Shown: one piece after another, positions 18,285 through 27,209 of the stretch
Position numbering within the stretch: the stretch's first letter is position 1
Layout of the letters: each line of letters begins with the position of its first letter
Assembly: GCF_002733955.1 (NCBI RefSeq)
Contig: NZ_NVXQ01000025.1
Location: 79,599 to 143,598 of the forward strand
DNA from: Hoeflea sp.
GTDB taxonomy: Bacteria > Pseudomonadota > Alphaproteobacteria > Rhizobiales > Rhizobiaceae
Direction: 5' to 3'
Length of the DNA stretch: 64,000 bases
Translations under genes and position numbers: made by a program
The notes under the pieces: model-generated
What the model was told of the DNA's origin: nothing
The model's input: the letters and a program-made list of their open reading frames with translations, nothing else
The model's database searches: none

Positions 18285-19424
18285 ATGACCTCTGAGACCA
18301 TTTTGACGAATGCACGGCTCGTGCTCGAAGACCGGATCGTGGAGGGAAGCCTGGTTGTCCGGGACGGAGTGATTGCAGAGGTTGCAGACAGCCGGTCCGC
18401 TGCGGGCGTGGACATGGACGGCGACTACATCCTGCCTGGCCTGGTCGAGCTTCATACCGACCACCTGGAATCGCATTATTCGCCGCGTCCCGGGGTGCGC
18501 TGGAACGCGATCTCGGCAATCCAGTCGCATGACGCGCAGATTGCGTCCTCCGGTATCACCACGGTGTTCGATTGCCTGCGGCTGGGATCGGACGAGGATG
18601 ACGGTTTCCGGGTCGGGGAAATGCGGGCGATTGCCGATGCCCTAGCACAAGCGCGGGCGGAAAACCGGCTGCGCGCCGATCACCTCATTCACCTGCGCTG
18701 CGAGGTGTCGGCTGCCGATGTGCTCGATCACTTCGCCGATTTCAAAACGGATGGACAGGTGCGGCTGGCTTCGCTGATGGACCATGCGCCGGGTCAGCGC
18801 CAGTTCCAGACCATGGAACAGTACACGCTCTACTACAAGACCAAGCGCGGCCTGTCGGATGAGGCCTTTGCGCATTTCGTCACTCGGCGGCAGGAATCCT
18901 CGGCTCAGTATTCCGATACGCACCGCAAGGCTATCGCAAGCGCCTGTGCAGAACGCGGCATCACGGTTGCCAGCCATGATGATGCGACGCTCGATCATGT
19001 CGAGGAAGCCATCGGTTTCGGTGTCAGGCTGGCGGAATTTCCCACAAGCATCGAGGCGGCGCAGGCCTCTCACAAGGCCGGCATGAGTGTCCTGATGGGC
19101 GCGCCAAACGTGGTGCGGGGCGGTTCTCACTCGGGCAATATCGCCGCGACCGATCTGGCCCGTGCCGGTGTTCTGGACGTGCTGTCGTCGGATTACATCC
19201 CGTTCAGCCTGATCCATGCGCCCTTCGTGCTGGCGGACGCGATCGACGAGCTCGATCTGGCGTCGGCCATCCGGCTGGTCACGGCAACGCCTGCCAAAAC
19301 CGTCGGTCTTGATGACCGCGGAAGCCTTGCTGCAGGCAAGCGCGCGGACCTGGTCCGGGTGCGCCGCGAGAGCGGGGTTCCGGTGGTGCGGGCGGTCTGG
19401 CGCCAGGGCGAGCGAGTCGCCTGA
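18285..19424 (+). CDS. phnM: Alpha-D-ribose 1-methylphosphonate 5-triphosphate diphosphatase PhnM
   Basis: This 379-residue amidohydrolase-fold enzyme removes pyrophosphate from the ribosyl triphosphate phosphonate before PhnJ acts. The metal site HTDH is at residues 57-60 (ELHTDHLESHY), with SHDDAT and SDYIPFSL further on, all typical of PhnM. It begins right after the DUF1045 stop codon and ends in a 1-nt overlap with phnN. Confidence 0.96.
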   Translation: MTSETILTNARLVLEDRIVEGSLVVRDGVIAEVADSRSAAGVDMDGDYILPGLVELHTDHLESHYSPRPGVRWNAISAIQSHDAQIASSGITTVFDCLRLGSDEDDGFRVGEMRAIADALAQARAENRLRADHLIHLRCEVSAADVLDHFADFKTDGQVRLASLMDHAPGQRQFQTMEQYTLYYKTKRGLSDEAFAHFVTRRQESSAQYSDTHRKAIASACAERGITVASHDDATLDHVEEAIGFGVRLAEFPTSIEAAQASHKAGMSVLMGAPNVVRGGSHSGNIAATDLARAGVLDVLSSDYIPFSLIHAPFVLADAIDELDLASAIRLVTATPAKTVGLDDRGSLAAGKRADLVRVRRESGVPVVRAVWRQGERVA

Positions 19425-20020
19425 TGCAGGTTTTTGAAAGCCACAGAAGCCCGTCGCCGGGACCGCTGATCGTGGTGCTGGGGCCGAGCGGCTCGGGCAA
19501 GGACACGCTGATGTCCTATGCACGCAACGAGTTTGGCGACAGGTCCGATGTGTTGTTTGTCAAACGCGCGATCACCCGGCCTGCGGACGCCGGAAGCGAA
19601 GACCATATTGCCATGACCGACGCCGAATTTGATGCGTCGGTGGACGGTGGCGCATTCTCGCTGACATGGGCTGCGAACGGATTGCGGTATGGCCTGCCGC
19701 GCGCGCTCGAGGCGCATCTGGCTTCGGGCGGGCTTGCCGTTGTCAACGGGTCACGAGGCGCGTGGAGCATCATCCGGCAGGTGTTTCCCAGCGCCGTGGC
19801 GGTGGAGATCAAGGTCGATCCGGATATCCTGGCGCAACGGCTCGAGGCGAGGGGACGCGAAAGCGCGTCGGAAATAGAGGCAAGGCTGAGACGCGCCCAG
19901 GCGCTGGATAACGGGTTCGAGGCCGATGTTGTCATCGACAATTCCGGTGAAGTGACCGCTGCGGGAGCCGCGCTTGTTGCCTACATGGCGCAGGCCATTG
20001 CGGAGGCTCAGGCCGGCTGA
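19424..20020 (+). CDS. phnN: Ribose 1,5-bisphosphate phosphokinase PhnN
   Basis: This 198-residue guanylate-kinase-like enzyme phosphorylates ribose 1,5-bisphosphate to PRPP, the last step of the pathway. The P-loop is GPSGSGKDT (about residues 25-33) and FVKRAITRPADAGSEDH follows as in PhnN. The ATG at 19424 shares its A with the phnM stop. It is the final gene of the phnCDEE-DUF1045-MN operon. Confidence 0.95.
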   Translation: MQVFESHRSPSPGPLIVVLGPSGSGKDTLMSYARNEFGDRSDVLFVKRAITRPADAGSEDHIAMTDAEFDASVDGGAFSLTWAANGLRYGLPRALEAHLASGGLAVVNGSRGAWSIIRQVFPSAVAVEIKVDPDILAQRLEARGRESASEIEARLRRAQALDNGFEADVVIDNSGEVTAAGAALVAYMAQAIAEAQAG

Positions 20021-20063
20021 ATGACGCGGCCTGAGCCGAACGGTCATTTCCATGTGGTGTGAC

Positions 20064-20077
20064 CGGAAGATCTTCCG
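20064..20077. repeat. Palindrome between phnN and a convergent gene
   Basis: CGGAAGATCTTCCG is a perfect 14-bp palindrome between the stops of phnN and the convergent small gene. It has no T-run but may slow RNA polymerase in both directions. Function is uncertain. Confidence 0.3.
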
Positions 20078-20100
20078 CGCGCTAGAATGTCTGCAAGCGT

Positions 20101-20385
20101 TCACTCGTCATCGTCGTCGCTGTCAGGGCCGCCATCGAGGCGATGCTTGATGGCCAGCGCATAAATGACATTCAACACGTTGCGATCCTGAACATGCGGG
20201 TCACTGAGCGCCAGCAAGGCTGCGCGGACCAGGCGCTTGCTGGTGGCTTTCGGGCATTGTTCGAACACATAGTCGTGCAATTCGACGTCTGACAGGCCCT
20301 GATAAGCGCCTTCCACGAGCGCGTCATAGACTTTTCGGATCTTCTTCTTCGGCATGTTCGGTTTCCACTCGCATGGGCGGATCAT
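20101..20385 (-). CDS. Conserved small protein, acidic C terminus
   Basis: This 94-residue protein has a basic start (MPKKKIRKVYDALVEGA after ten further residues), a helical middle and an acidic tail ending in DSDDDDE. I recognise it as a conserved hypothetical of Rhizobiales but know no function. I chose the ATG at 20385 because AAGGGAG stands just upstream; a GTG at 20400 and an ATG at 20355 are alternatives. No signal peptide or membrane helix is seen. The gene is divergent from the chemoreceptor. Confidence 0.7.
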   Translation of the reverse strand: MIRPCEWKPNMPKKKIRKVYDALVEGAYQGLSDVELHDYVFEQCPKATSKRLVRAALLALSDPHVQDRNVLNVIYALAIKHRLDGGPDSDDDDE

Positions 20386-20400
20386 GAAGGCTCCCTTCAC

Positions 20401-20682
20401 GACTAGACAGTCCGGCTGTCACAAACAACCGTTGCACCGGATTTCCTGCCCTTGCCTGGGCGTCATGCTCGGCGAAACCCAAAAAGTGCGAGATACCGAG
20501 TAAAAATGTTCAGATTTCGTACATTTTTACCAATAGTGACCCCCTAAGAATTAAGGGTAATTAAACCAGTTGAGCACAGTTTGTAACCATGAGGTTCAAG
20601 GCCAATCAACAGGCATGATGTCTGTTTGCCCGCAATGATTGCATATCTGGGACATGGCTCATGCAATCGTTGAGGGGGTTAC
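20401..20682. promoter_or_regulatory. Divergent regulatory region of small protein and chemoreceptor
   Basis: This 282-nt gap has no gene. It is more AT-rich than its surroundings between about 20490 and 20620. It contains a short dyad GACAGTCCGGCTGTC at 20406-20420 next to the small gene and a long perfect inverted repeat described separately. A good Shine-Dalgarno (GAGGGGG) precedes the chemoreceptor ATG. Confidence 0.5.
20500..20530. repeat. Perfect 10-bp inverted repeat, candidate operator
   Basis: GTAAAAATGT and ACATTTTTAC form a perfect inverted repeat around an 11-nt spacer. Centre-to-centre spacing of the arms is about 21 bp, two turns of the helix, as expected for a dimeric regulator. 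It sits between the divergent small gene and the chemoreceptor gene. There is no T-run to suggest a terminator. Confidence 0.6.
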
Positions 20683-22593
20683 ATGGGGTTCAATCTGACT
20701 AGGGGCCTGGCTGCCAAAGCCACAGGGTCTTCGCGCAGCATAACGCAGAAAATTGCTATCACGGTTATTCTGATCAACTTGGTTGGACTTGTTGTGACGG
20801 CCTTCGTTATTTCCCAGATGTCGGGTGCGAGCCAGATGGAAATGGCGGAACGCAATTGGCTCAAGGATACGACCCAGATCGGCGCCCAGGCTGCCGGTGG
20901 AGTGAAATGGGGCAAGACCGAAGCTATCCGCTCGGCCTACGAGATTTTCCAGAACGACCCGAAGCTTGCCCTCGTCGGCTTCACGGCCTTCAACCAGGCC
21001 GGTGAGCAGGTTGATGTCTGGACCCGTTCGGAGAAACCGGCCTCCTCGCTGACGCGTGTGCTGGGATCCAATCCCGGCGAGATGGCACAGGCGAAATTCG
21101 AGGAAACGGCGGACACCGTCGTGGTTTCTGCGCCCCTGCCGGCGGGCAAGGATGGTGTTTCTCTTGGACAGATCAAAACCGTCTGGTCGACCGCCGACAT
21201 AGCAATGTCGGCCCGCGAATTCGCGCTCAAGGCGATGCTGTCGCAGGTCGCCGTTCTCGTGGTTGCTGTCGCCATCTTGTTGTTTGCCATGCGCAAATTC
21301 GTGGGCAGACCGCTTGCCGATGTCAATCGGCGGATCGGGGAGCTTCAGGCTGGTGACATCACCGCGCCAATCCCGCACGCTGACAAGGGCGACGAGATCG
21401 GGGTCGTGGCGCGTGCCCTGACCGAATTTTGTGATGCCGCGCAAATGAAGCTCGATGCTGACGCCGAGATGGTGCGCCAACGCGAACAGCTTGATGCGGA
21501 GCGGCAGGCCAACATGAGCGAGAGCGAACGCTCGTCGCTGGCGCAGCGCAAGGTGGTCGAAGAACTGGGGGCGGCGCTTGAAAAGCTGGCTTCCGGTGAT
21601 CTGACGGCGCGTGTGCCGGACCTTGGCGGCGAATTCGCAGCACTCCAGGAAAACTTCAACCGCGCCTTGTCGGCGCTGGAGCAGACCGTCGGCACCATCG
21701 ACAGCGCCCAGCTTGCCGTCAAGCAGGCTTCAGACAGTCTCGGCAGTTCCACCGATGAGCTGGCCAGGCGCACCGAGCAGCAGGCGGCCGCATTGGAGCA
21801 GACCGCAGCAGCGCTGGATGAGATCACTTCGACCGTGAAAGGTTCGTCCGAGCAGGCTACCGAGGCCGGTGATCTCGTCGGCTCGACGCGCGACGCTGCC
21901 ACCTCCTCGTCCGAGATTGTCCGGTCGGCGATAACCGCGATGGGCGGGATCGAGGAATCCTCGACAAAGATTGCGCAGATTCTCAAGGTGATTGACGACA
22001 TTGCCTTCCAGACCAATCTTCTCGCGCTCAATGCCGGGGTCGAAGCCGCACGGGCCGGTGAAGCCGGAAAGGGCTTTGCGGTGGTTGCACAGGAAGTGCG
22101 GGATCTGGCGGGCCGCTCGGCCAATGCCGCCAAGGAGATCAAGGATCTGATCGAGGAGAGTGGCACCCAGGTCAGCAACGGCGTCGATCTGGTCAACAGG
22201 ACCGGGCAATCAATCGAGCAGATCGAAAAACAGATTGTCGAAGTTGCCCAGAAGATCGACGCGATCTCGCGTGCGTCGCGCGAACAGTCCACAGGTCTAT
22301 CGCAGGTCAACACCGCGATCAACGAGATGGACACCATGACCCAGAAGAATGCGGCCATGGTTCAAGACAGCAACGCGTCGTCGCAGAAGCTTGCCGGAGA
22401 GTGTCAGCGCCTTGCCGATGTGGTGACGTCGTTCAGGCTGACGGCGCCCGCTTCCCATGCGCGCGCCTCGCAGCCTGCGCCAGTGCCAGAGACCCGGCAT
22501 GCGCCCGCGCCGCGGGTTGCTGCCCAGCCACAGTACCAGACCCAAGGCAATGCGGCGCTCGCTCCGAGCACCGACAGCTGGGAGGAATTCTAG
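20683..22593 (+). CDS. Methyl-accepting chemotaxis protein
   Basis: This 636-residue transmembrane chemoreceptor has TM1 at about residues 24-46, a periplasmic sensor of about 135 residues, TM2 at about 184-203 and a HAMP domain to about 257. A long signalling coiled coil follows. The hairpin tip [20 protein letters not shown], which contacts CheA and CheW, is intact. The C terminus ends in DSWEEF, like the pentapeptide tether (x-W-x-x-F) that recruits CheR and CheB. The ligand is unknown. It is followed 69 nt later by a secreted Cache-type protein that may share its signal. Confidence 0.93.
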   Translation: MGFNLTRGLAAKATGSSRSITQKIAITVILINLVGLVVTAFVISQMSGASQMEMAERNWLKDTTQIGAQAAGGVKWGKTEAIRSAYEIFQNDPKLALVGFTAFNQAGEQVDVWTRSEKPASSLTRVLGSNPGEMAQAKFEETADTVVVSAPLPAGKDGVSLGQIKTVWSTADIAMSAREFALKAMLSQVAVLVVAVAILLFAMRKFVGRPLADVNRRIGELQAGDITAPIPHADKGDEIGVVARALTEFCDAAQMKLDADAEMVRQREQLDAERQANMSESERSSLAQRKVVEELGAALEKLASGDLTARVPDLGGEFAALQENFNRALSALEQTVGTIDSAQLAVKQASDSLGSSTDELARRTEQQAAALEQTAAALDEITSTVKGSSEQATEAGDLVGSTRDAATSSSEIVRSAITAMGGIEESSTKIAQILKVIDDIAFQTNLLALNAGVEAARAGEAGKGFAVVAQEVRDLAGRSANAAKEIKDLIEESGTQVSNGVDLVNRTGQSIEQIEKQIVEVAQKIDAISRASREQSTGLSQVNTAINEMDTMTQKNAAMVQDSNASSQKLAGECQRLADVVTSFRLTAPASHARASQPAPVPETRHAPAPRVAAQPQYQTQGNAALAPSTDSWEEF

Positions 22594-22662
22594 GTCTGCC
22601 GGACTGTTACCAGAAACGACCGCCAATGGTCGCGATCCACTTTAAACGAGGAGAAGAACCCC

Positions 22663-23250
22663 ATGAAAACCATGAATCTTGCATCAGTCATGCTTGCTGC
22701 CGGCGTGCTCGCTCTTGCCCCGGTCTCGGCCATGGCTGAAGGCGCCCATGTTGCGCCGGTGAAGGAATTCGTCAGCGAGAATGTTGAAGACTGGCTGACC
22801 GACCCGGTGGTCGTCGGTGCGATCAAGGAACAGAATGCCAAGACTGCCGGTCTCGACGCCGCTGCAATCGACAAGCTCGACAAGGAATGGCGTGCCCAGG
22901 CGACCGCATCCGACAAGCCTTTCGTCAATGAGGTTCTGGCGCGTGAACTGTCGAAGTTCCTGATGGAAAAGAAAGACGGCAGCCAGGGCATGATCACCGA
23001 AATGTTCGTCATGGACGCCAAGGGCCTCAATGTCGGCCAGAGTGACGTGACCTCCGACTACTGGCAGGGCGATGAAGCCAAATGGCAGAAGACCTATGGT
23101 GCGGGCGCCGGCGTGGTGTTTGTCGACGAAGTGGAAGAAGACGAATCCACCCAGGCGCTGCAGTCGCAGGCCAGTGTAACCATCTCCGACCCTGAAACCG
23201 GTGAGCCGATCGGGGCGATCACCATCGGCATTAATCTCGACATGCTGTAA
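22663..23250 (+). CDS. Secreted Cache-like (PDC-type) sensor protein
   Basis: This 195-residue protein begins with a signal peptide (MKTMNLASVMLAAGVLALAP to about residue 26, cleavage near AMAEG) and has no later membrane helix, so it should be periplasmic. The block FVMDAKGLNVGQSDVTSDYW followed by GDEAKWQKTYG is the core of a single Cache sensor domain. It ends with ETGEPIGAITIGINLDML. Such domains are usually the outside half of chemoreceptors or kinases; here it stands alone after a chemoreceptor gene. AGGAG precedes the ATG. A terminator follows. Confidence 0.8.
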   Translation: MKTMNLASVMLAAGVLALAPVSAMAEGAHVAPVKEFVSENVEDWLTDPVVVGAIKEQNAKTAGLDAAAIDKLDKEWRAQATASDKPFVNEVLARELSKFLMEKKDGSQGMITEMFVMDAKGLNVGQSDVTSDYWQGDEAKWQKTYGAGAGVVFVDEVEEDESTQALQSQASVTISDPETGEPIGAITIGINLDML

Positions 23251-23315
23251 CCGACAGGTTCGGTGTGGCTGTTCTGGTCTAGGACACAGGGCAGAAACAG
23301 TCACCAGGAGCACCG

Positions 23316-23358
23316 ACGCCGCGCTTCGTTCCCGTTCGGGACCGGGCGCGGCGTTTTT
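23316..23358 (+). terminator. Intrinsic terminator after the Cache protein gene
   Basis: ACGCCGCGC and GCGCGGCGT form a perfect 9-bp stem, and the loop itself can pair (CCCG with CGGG). A TTTTT run follows the stem. It ends the chemoreceptor-Cache unit and separates it from the next phosphoesterase gene. Confidence 0.8.
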
Positions 23359-23465
23359 CGTTTGACCTTGAGTTCCCGGGCGACGAAATGTGGTTTCCCG
23401 ACAGACTGTCACACGCGGGAAATGCGAGCGCGATAGTCACGGGCAGATTTGCAGGGGAGGCCGCC

Positions 23466-24290
23466 ATGAAGCTGGTGCATATTTCAGACATTCATCTCAA
23501 TGCCGACCCGATCCTCGGTCTTGATTCCATTGCCAACTTCAAGAAATGCCTGGCCTATGTGGAGGCGCATGACCACGACGCCGAGCGGGTGGTTATCACC
23601 GGAGACCTGACCCATTACGGCCTGGAGGAAAGCTACCGCGAACTCGCGGAAATCCTCAAGGCCAGTTCGCTCAAGGGCAAGCTCGAGCCGCGGCTGATGA
23701 TCGGCAATCACGACAATCGCGAGATGTTTGCCTCGGTCTTTCCCGAGACCCCGCGCGATGACGCGGGTTTTGTTCAGTGGACGGAGGAGACACCTGCAGG
23801 CGTGTTCGTCTACATGGACACGGTCGATCAGGGGCGGCACAGCGGGCGCTATTGCGAAAGCCGCATGGCCTGGCTGAAAGAGGTGCTGGATCAGGCGCGC
23901 GCCAGCGGACAGAAAGCCTATCTGTTCATGCATCACAATCCGGTGCGGGTGCATGTGGCAAATGCCGATATCATCGGGCTTATCGACGAGCGCGCCTTTC
24001 AATCGCTGCTGCGCGAGTACAACGACACTGCTGCGCACGTGTTTTTCGGTCATTGCCACTACACGCTGAGCGGGGCGGTTTCCGGCGTGCCCTATTCAGC
24101 GCCGCGCTCGACCAACCATGTCTGCTGGCCGGATTTTTCAGGCCAGATCAACCGGATGGGCTATGGCGATCTGGCGCCCAACTACAATGTCTGTTTCCTG
24201 GGCGACAACAGCACGGTGGTTCACTCGATCGATTTCCTCGAAGCCGAGAACCTCAAGTGGAAGATCTACGAGGATCTTGAATTTTCCTGA
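23466..24290 (+). CDS. Class III metallophosphodiesterase (CpdA/GpdQ-like)
   Basis: This 274-residue calcineurin-like phosphoesterase shows the motifs ISDIHLN (about 6-12), GDLTHYG, GNHDN, MHHNP and GHCHYT. The His after Asp in the first motif and the His-Asn pair fit the class III cyclic-nucleotide or glycerophosphodiesterase branch. No signal peptide is seen, so it is probably cytoplasmic. GGGGAGG stands 5-6 nt before the ATG at 23466. The substrate cannot be told from sequence: cAMP and glycerophosphodiesters are both possible, and the nearby phosphate-scavenging genes favour the latter weakly. Confidence 0.85.
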   Translation: MKLVHISDIHLNADPILGLDSIANFKKCLAYVEAHDHDAERVVITGDLTHYGLEESYRELAEILKASSLKGKLEPRLMIGNHDNREMFASVFPETPRDDAGFVQWTEETPAGVFVYMDTVDQGRHSGRYCESRMAWLKEVLDQARASGQKAYLFMHHNPVRVHVANADIIGLIDERAFQSLLREYNDTAAHVFFGHCHYTLSGAVSGVPYSAPRSTNHVCWPDFSGQINRMGYGDLAPNYNVCFLGDNSTVVHSIDFLEAENLKWKIYEDLEFS

Positions 24291-24312
24291 CGCAGGCGCC
24301 CAGGACTGAAGA

Positions 24313-24324
24313 CGGCACGTGCCG
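24313..24324. repeat. Palindrome between convergent genes
   Basis: CGGCACGTGCCG is a perfect 12-bp palindrome between the phosphodiesterase stop and the rhodanese stop. It may act as a weak bidirectional terminator, though no T-run is present. Confidence 0.3.
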
Positions 24325-24768
24325 CTACGGTTTGTGTTCCGGCGGGAATTCGACTGGCCCGCCCTGGGCCTCCCAGGTCGAGAAACCTTCCTTCAGGTGA
24401 GCTGCTTCAAAACCCATATCGTTGAGGGTTGCCGTGGTCAGCGCCGAGCGCCAGCCCGAGGCGCAATGGAAGACGAATTTCTTGTCCTGTCCGAAAACCT
24501 CCTTGTAGTAGGGGCTTTGCGGATCGACCCAGAACTCGACCATGCCGCGCGGGCAATGGAAACTGCCGGGTATGTAGCCCGAGCGCTGCCGTTCGCGAAC
24601 ATCACGCAGATCGACAATGACCACATCCGGATCATCGACCATCGCGATCGCGGCGGCTGTTTCAATCTCTTCGATCCGTGCGCGCGCTGCGGCAACGAGG
24701 TCTGCGACGGGGGTGATTGTCCTTGCCATGAGCTGGTATATCCAAACTGCGATCTGTCTCACATCCAT
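24325..24768 (-). CDS. Rhodanese-domain protein
   Basis: This single-domain rhodanese of up to 147 residues has VVIVDLRDVRERQRSGYIPG and the active-site loop FHCASGWRS with the persulfide-forming cysteine. It probably transfers sulfane sulfur in the cytoplasm; the natural acceptor is unknown. An internal ATG at 24729 would give a 134-residue protein of more usual size. The longer start has AGGA 10 nt upstream, while the inner one has no clear site. It is divergent from the next FAD oxidoreductase. Confidence 0.85.
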   Translation of the reverse strand: MDVRQIAVWIYQLMARTITPVADLVAAARARIEEIETAAAIAMVDDPDVVIVDLRDVRERQRSGYIPGSFHCPRGMVEFWVDPQSPYYKEVFGQDKKFVFHCASGWRSALTTATLNDMGFEAAHLKEGFSTWEAQGGPVEFPPEHKP

Positions 24769-24813
24769 GATTGACGCATCCTGAGGCTTGGTTCAACACT
24801 TGTTCGGCCAGAC

Positions 24814-24835
24814 GCTGTTTCCAGCGTGAAACAGC
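24814..24835. repeat. Inverted repeat in divergent promoter
   Basis: GCTGTTT and AAACAGC are perfect 7-bp arms around an 8-nt spacer in the 98-nt gap between the divergent rhodanese and FAD oxidoreductase genes. It could be an operator serving both. The regulator is unknown. Confidence 0.4.
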
Positions 24836-24866
24836 CTGGCAATTTCGGCAATCGGGACCTGCAGCC

Positions 24867-26138
24867 ATGCCACATTCAACGTCGTTATCGCTGTGGGACG
24901 AGACCGCTGCAGAAGCTGACCTTGTGGCTCCCCTGACAACGGATGTGGTGACCGATATCGCCGTGGTCGGCGGCGGGTTCACCGGCCTGTCAACCGCGCT
25001 GCATGCTGCATCGAGGGGGCTCGACGTCTGTGTTCTGGAAGCCAGGCAGATCGGCCATGGCGGGTCGGGGCGCAATGTCGGCCTGGTCAATGCCGGGCTG
25101 TGGTTGCCGCCGCAGGATGTGCGGGCGCATTTCGGTGAGGAGCGCGGCGCCCGTCTGGTGGAGGTGCTTGGCAACGGCCCCGACTACGTGATGTCGCTGA
25201 TCGAAAAGCACCAGATCCGCTGTGAACTGACCCGGACAGGCACCATCCACGCCGCGCATTCGCCAAGCGGCTACAGGGATCTGGCGCGGCGTGCGGAAGA
25301 GTGGCGCCGGCTGGGTGCCCCGGTCTCGCTGCTGTCGCGAGGGCAGGCCTGCGAAAGGATCGGCTCGGAAGCCTTTCATGGCGGCTTGCTCGACATGCGG
25401 GCTGGCACCATCAACCCGATGGGTTATGTCCGCGGGCTGGCGCGCGCGGCCAGGGCAGCCGGCGCACGCATTCACACCGGCGTGCCGGTGACCAGTCTGA
25501 GCCGGATCGGGGAGGGCTGGCTACTCCAGACCGCCCACTGCACAGTCACCGCTAGATCGGTGGTTCTTGCCACCAATGCCTATACCGACGGGTTGTGGCC
25601 GGGCCTGCGCGACAGTTTTGTGCCGATCAACTATTTCCAGGTCGCCACGGTGCCACTGGGGGAGCGGGTGGATTCGATACTGCCCGAACGGCAGGGGCTT
25701 TGGGACACCGGAAAGATCATGTTCTCGCTCAGGCGCGACGCGGCGGACCGGCTCGTCATCGGCTCGATGGGCTCGGTGATCGGTGGCGAAAGCGGACTGT
25801 CGGAGCGCTGGGCGGCGCGGCAGCTGAAACGCCTGTTCCCGCAGCTCGGCCCCGTGGCGTTTGAGAAAAGCTGGCATGGACAGATTGCGATGACAGCCGA
25901 CCATATTCCGCGAATACACCGGCTGGCTGAAGGCCTCTACACGCCGATCGGCTACAATGGCCGCGGTATCGCTCCGGGCACGATTTTCGGTAAAGCGATC
26001 GCCGAGTTGCTGGCGGGCGGAGACGAGACGGATCTGCCCCTGCCGGTAACTGGCATGAAGCCGGAATCCCTGCGCGGACTGAAGGCCGGGTTCTTCGGGA
26101 CCGCCTTTGCAGCCAATCAGATGATCAAGAGCATTTGA
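24867..26138 (+). CDS. FAD-dependent amine/amino-acid oxidoreductase (DAO family)
   Basis: This 423-residue protein of the D-amino-acid-oxidase-like family has the FAD-binding fingerprint IAVVGGGFTGLSTALHAASR near residue 32 and the C-terminal FAD loop IGYNGRGIAPGT. The closest named groups are gamma-glutamylputrescine oxidase and related amine oxidases, but substrate residues cannot be judged. The ATG at 24867 is chosen over an in-frame ATG at 24771, which would add 32 residues without homology and remove the divergent promoter. The Shine-Dalgarno is weak. Confidence 0.85.
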   Translation: MPHSTSLSLWDETAAEADLVAPLTTDVVTDIAVVGGGFTGLSTALHAASRGLDVCVLEARQIGHGGSGRNVGLVNAGLWLPPQDVRAHFGEERGARLVEVLGNGPDYVMSLIEKHQIRCELTRTGTIHAAHSPSGYRDLARRAEEWRRLGAPVSLLSRGQACERIGSEAFHGGLLDMRAGTINPMGYVRGLARAARAAGARIHTGVPVTSLSRIGEGWLLQTAHCTVTARSVVLATNAYTDGLWPGLRDSFVPINYFQVATVPLGERVDSILPERQGLWDTGKIMFSLRRDAADRLVIGSMGSVIGGESGLSERWAARQLKRLFPQLGPVAFEKSWHGQIAMTADHIPRIHRLAEGLYTPIGYNGRGIAPGTIFGKAIAELLAGGDETDLPLPVTGMKPESLRGLKAGFFGTAFAANQMIKSI

Positions 26139-26316
26139 GGCCCGGCGATGGCTCCGAATTCTTCCGTGGAATAGTTCTACGTCATCTCGCTGTGGGGCAT
26201 CGACATGGCCGGAATTTTGTGGTCCCGTCGCAGAAATGCCGAGCTTGGGTGCACGGGATGGCGAGGAGGGCCAGACCGGGTGGCCGTGTTTTCATTGTCG
26301 GCGACGGGAGGGGATA

Positions 26317-27198
26317 ATGGGCGTTGTTGTGGGGGTGGTGCTGCCGCTGGGGCTGGCGTTCATCATGTTTTCGCTGGGGTTGGGGCTGACGGTTGCAGAC
26401 TTTGCGCGGGTCGCGAAGCAACCCTATGCTTTTGTCATCGGCGCGCTCAATCAGGTTGTGCTGCTGCCGATTGTCACTTTCCTTCTGGTGCTCGCCTTTG
26501 GACTTGGGCCCGAACTCGCCGTGGGCTTCATGATCCTGGCCTTCTGTCCCGGCGGGGTGACCAGCAATATCCTAACCCGGCTGGCCAGAGGAGATGTGGC
26601 GCTGTCGGTGTCGCTGACGGCGGTCATCAGTCTGGCCAGCATGATCACCGTGCCGCCGCTGCTGGCGCTATCGATCGGCTATTTCAGTGGTGCTGCGGCA
26701 GAGCCGGTCAATATCGGGGGCATCGCAGTGCAGCTGTTCCTGCTGACGACGGTACCGATCCTGATCGGTTTGACGCTTCACCATCTGGCGCCAGAGCTAA
26801 CCAATCGCATCGCACCTTTTGTGGCGCAGGTGGCCAACGGTTTGTTCGTCTTCATTGTCGGGCTTGCTGTGGTGGTCAATTGGGATGCGTTTATCACCAA
26901 TCTGCCGCTGCTGGCGCCGTCGCTGGTGAGCCTGATCGTCCTGCTGCTGGCGATCGGCTATGGCGTGGCGCGGCTGGCCGGCGTGCCGATCACGCAGGTC
27001 AAGACGATTGCGGTGGAAACGGGGATCCAGAACTCGACACTTGGGATCACCGTGGCAGCTCTGCTCGGTGGCTATGAGGCAGGGTTTTCGGCCTACGCGC
27101 TGCCCGCGGCGGTGTATGGAATTTTGATGTATGCGGTCTCGGCACCGTTTATCCTGTGGCTTCGCAGAATGAAAACGGCCGAGACGGCTGCCGCATAG
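26317..27198 (+). CDS. BASS-family sodium/organic anion symporter
   Basis: This 293-residue membrane protein has about nine to ten hydrophobic helices. The BASS-family landmark ILAFCPGGVTSNILTRLARG is the Na+-binding crossover region, and ETGIQNSTLGITVAAL is the second conserved motif. The family imports bile acids, pantoate, pyruvate or other organic anions with sodium. GGAGGGG lies 4 nt before the ATG at 26317. It is 11 nt upstream of an FAD dehydrogenase gene, so the two probably handle the same compound, which is unknown. Confidence 0.88.
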   Translation: MGVVVGVVLPLGLAFIMFSLGLGLTVADFARVAKQPYAFVIGALNQVVLLPIVTFLLVLAFGLGPELAVGFMILAFCPGGVTSNILTRLARGDVALSVSLTAVISLASMITVPPLLALSIGYFSGAAAEPVNIGGIAVQLFLLTTVPILIGLTLHHLAPELTNRIAPFVAQVANGLFVFIVGLAVVVNWDAFITNLPLLAPSLVSLIVLLLAIGYGVARLAGVPITQVKTIAVETGIQNSTLGITVAALLGGYEAGFSAYALPAAVYGILMYAVSAPFILWLRRMKTAETAAA

Positions 27199-27209
27199 GA
27201 GAATTATCG

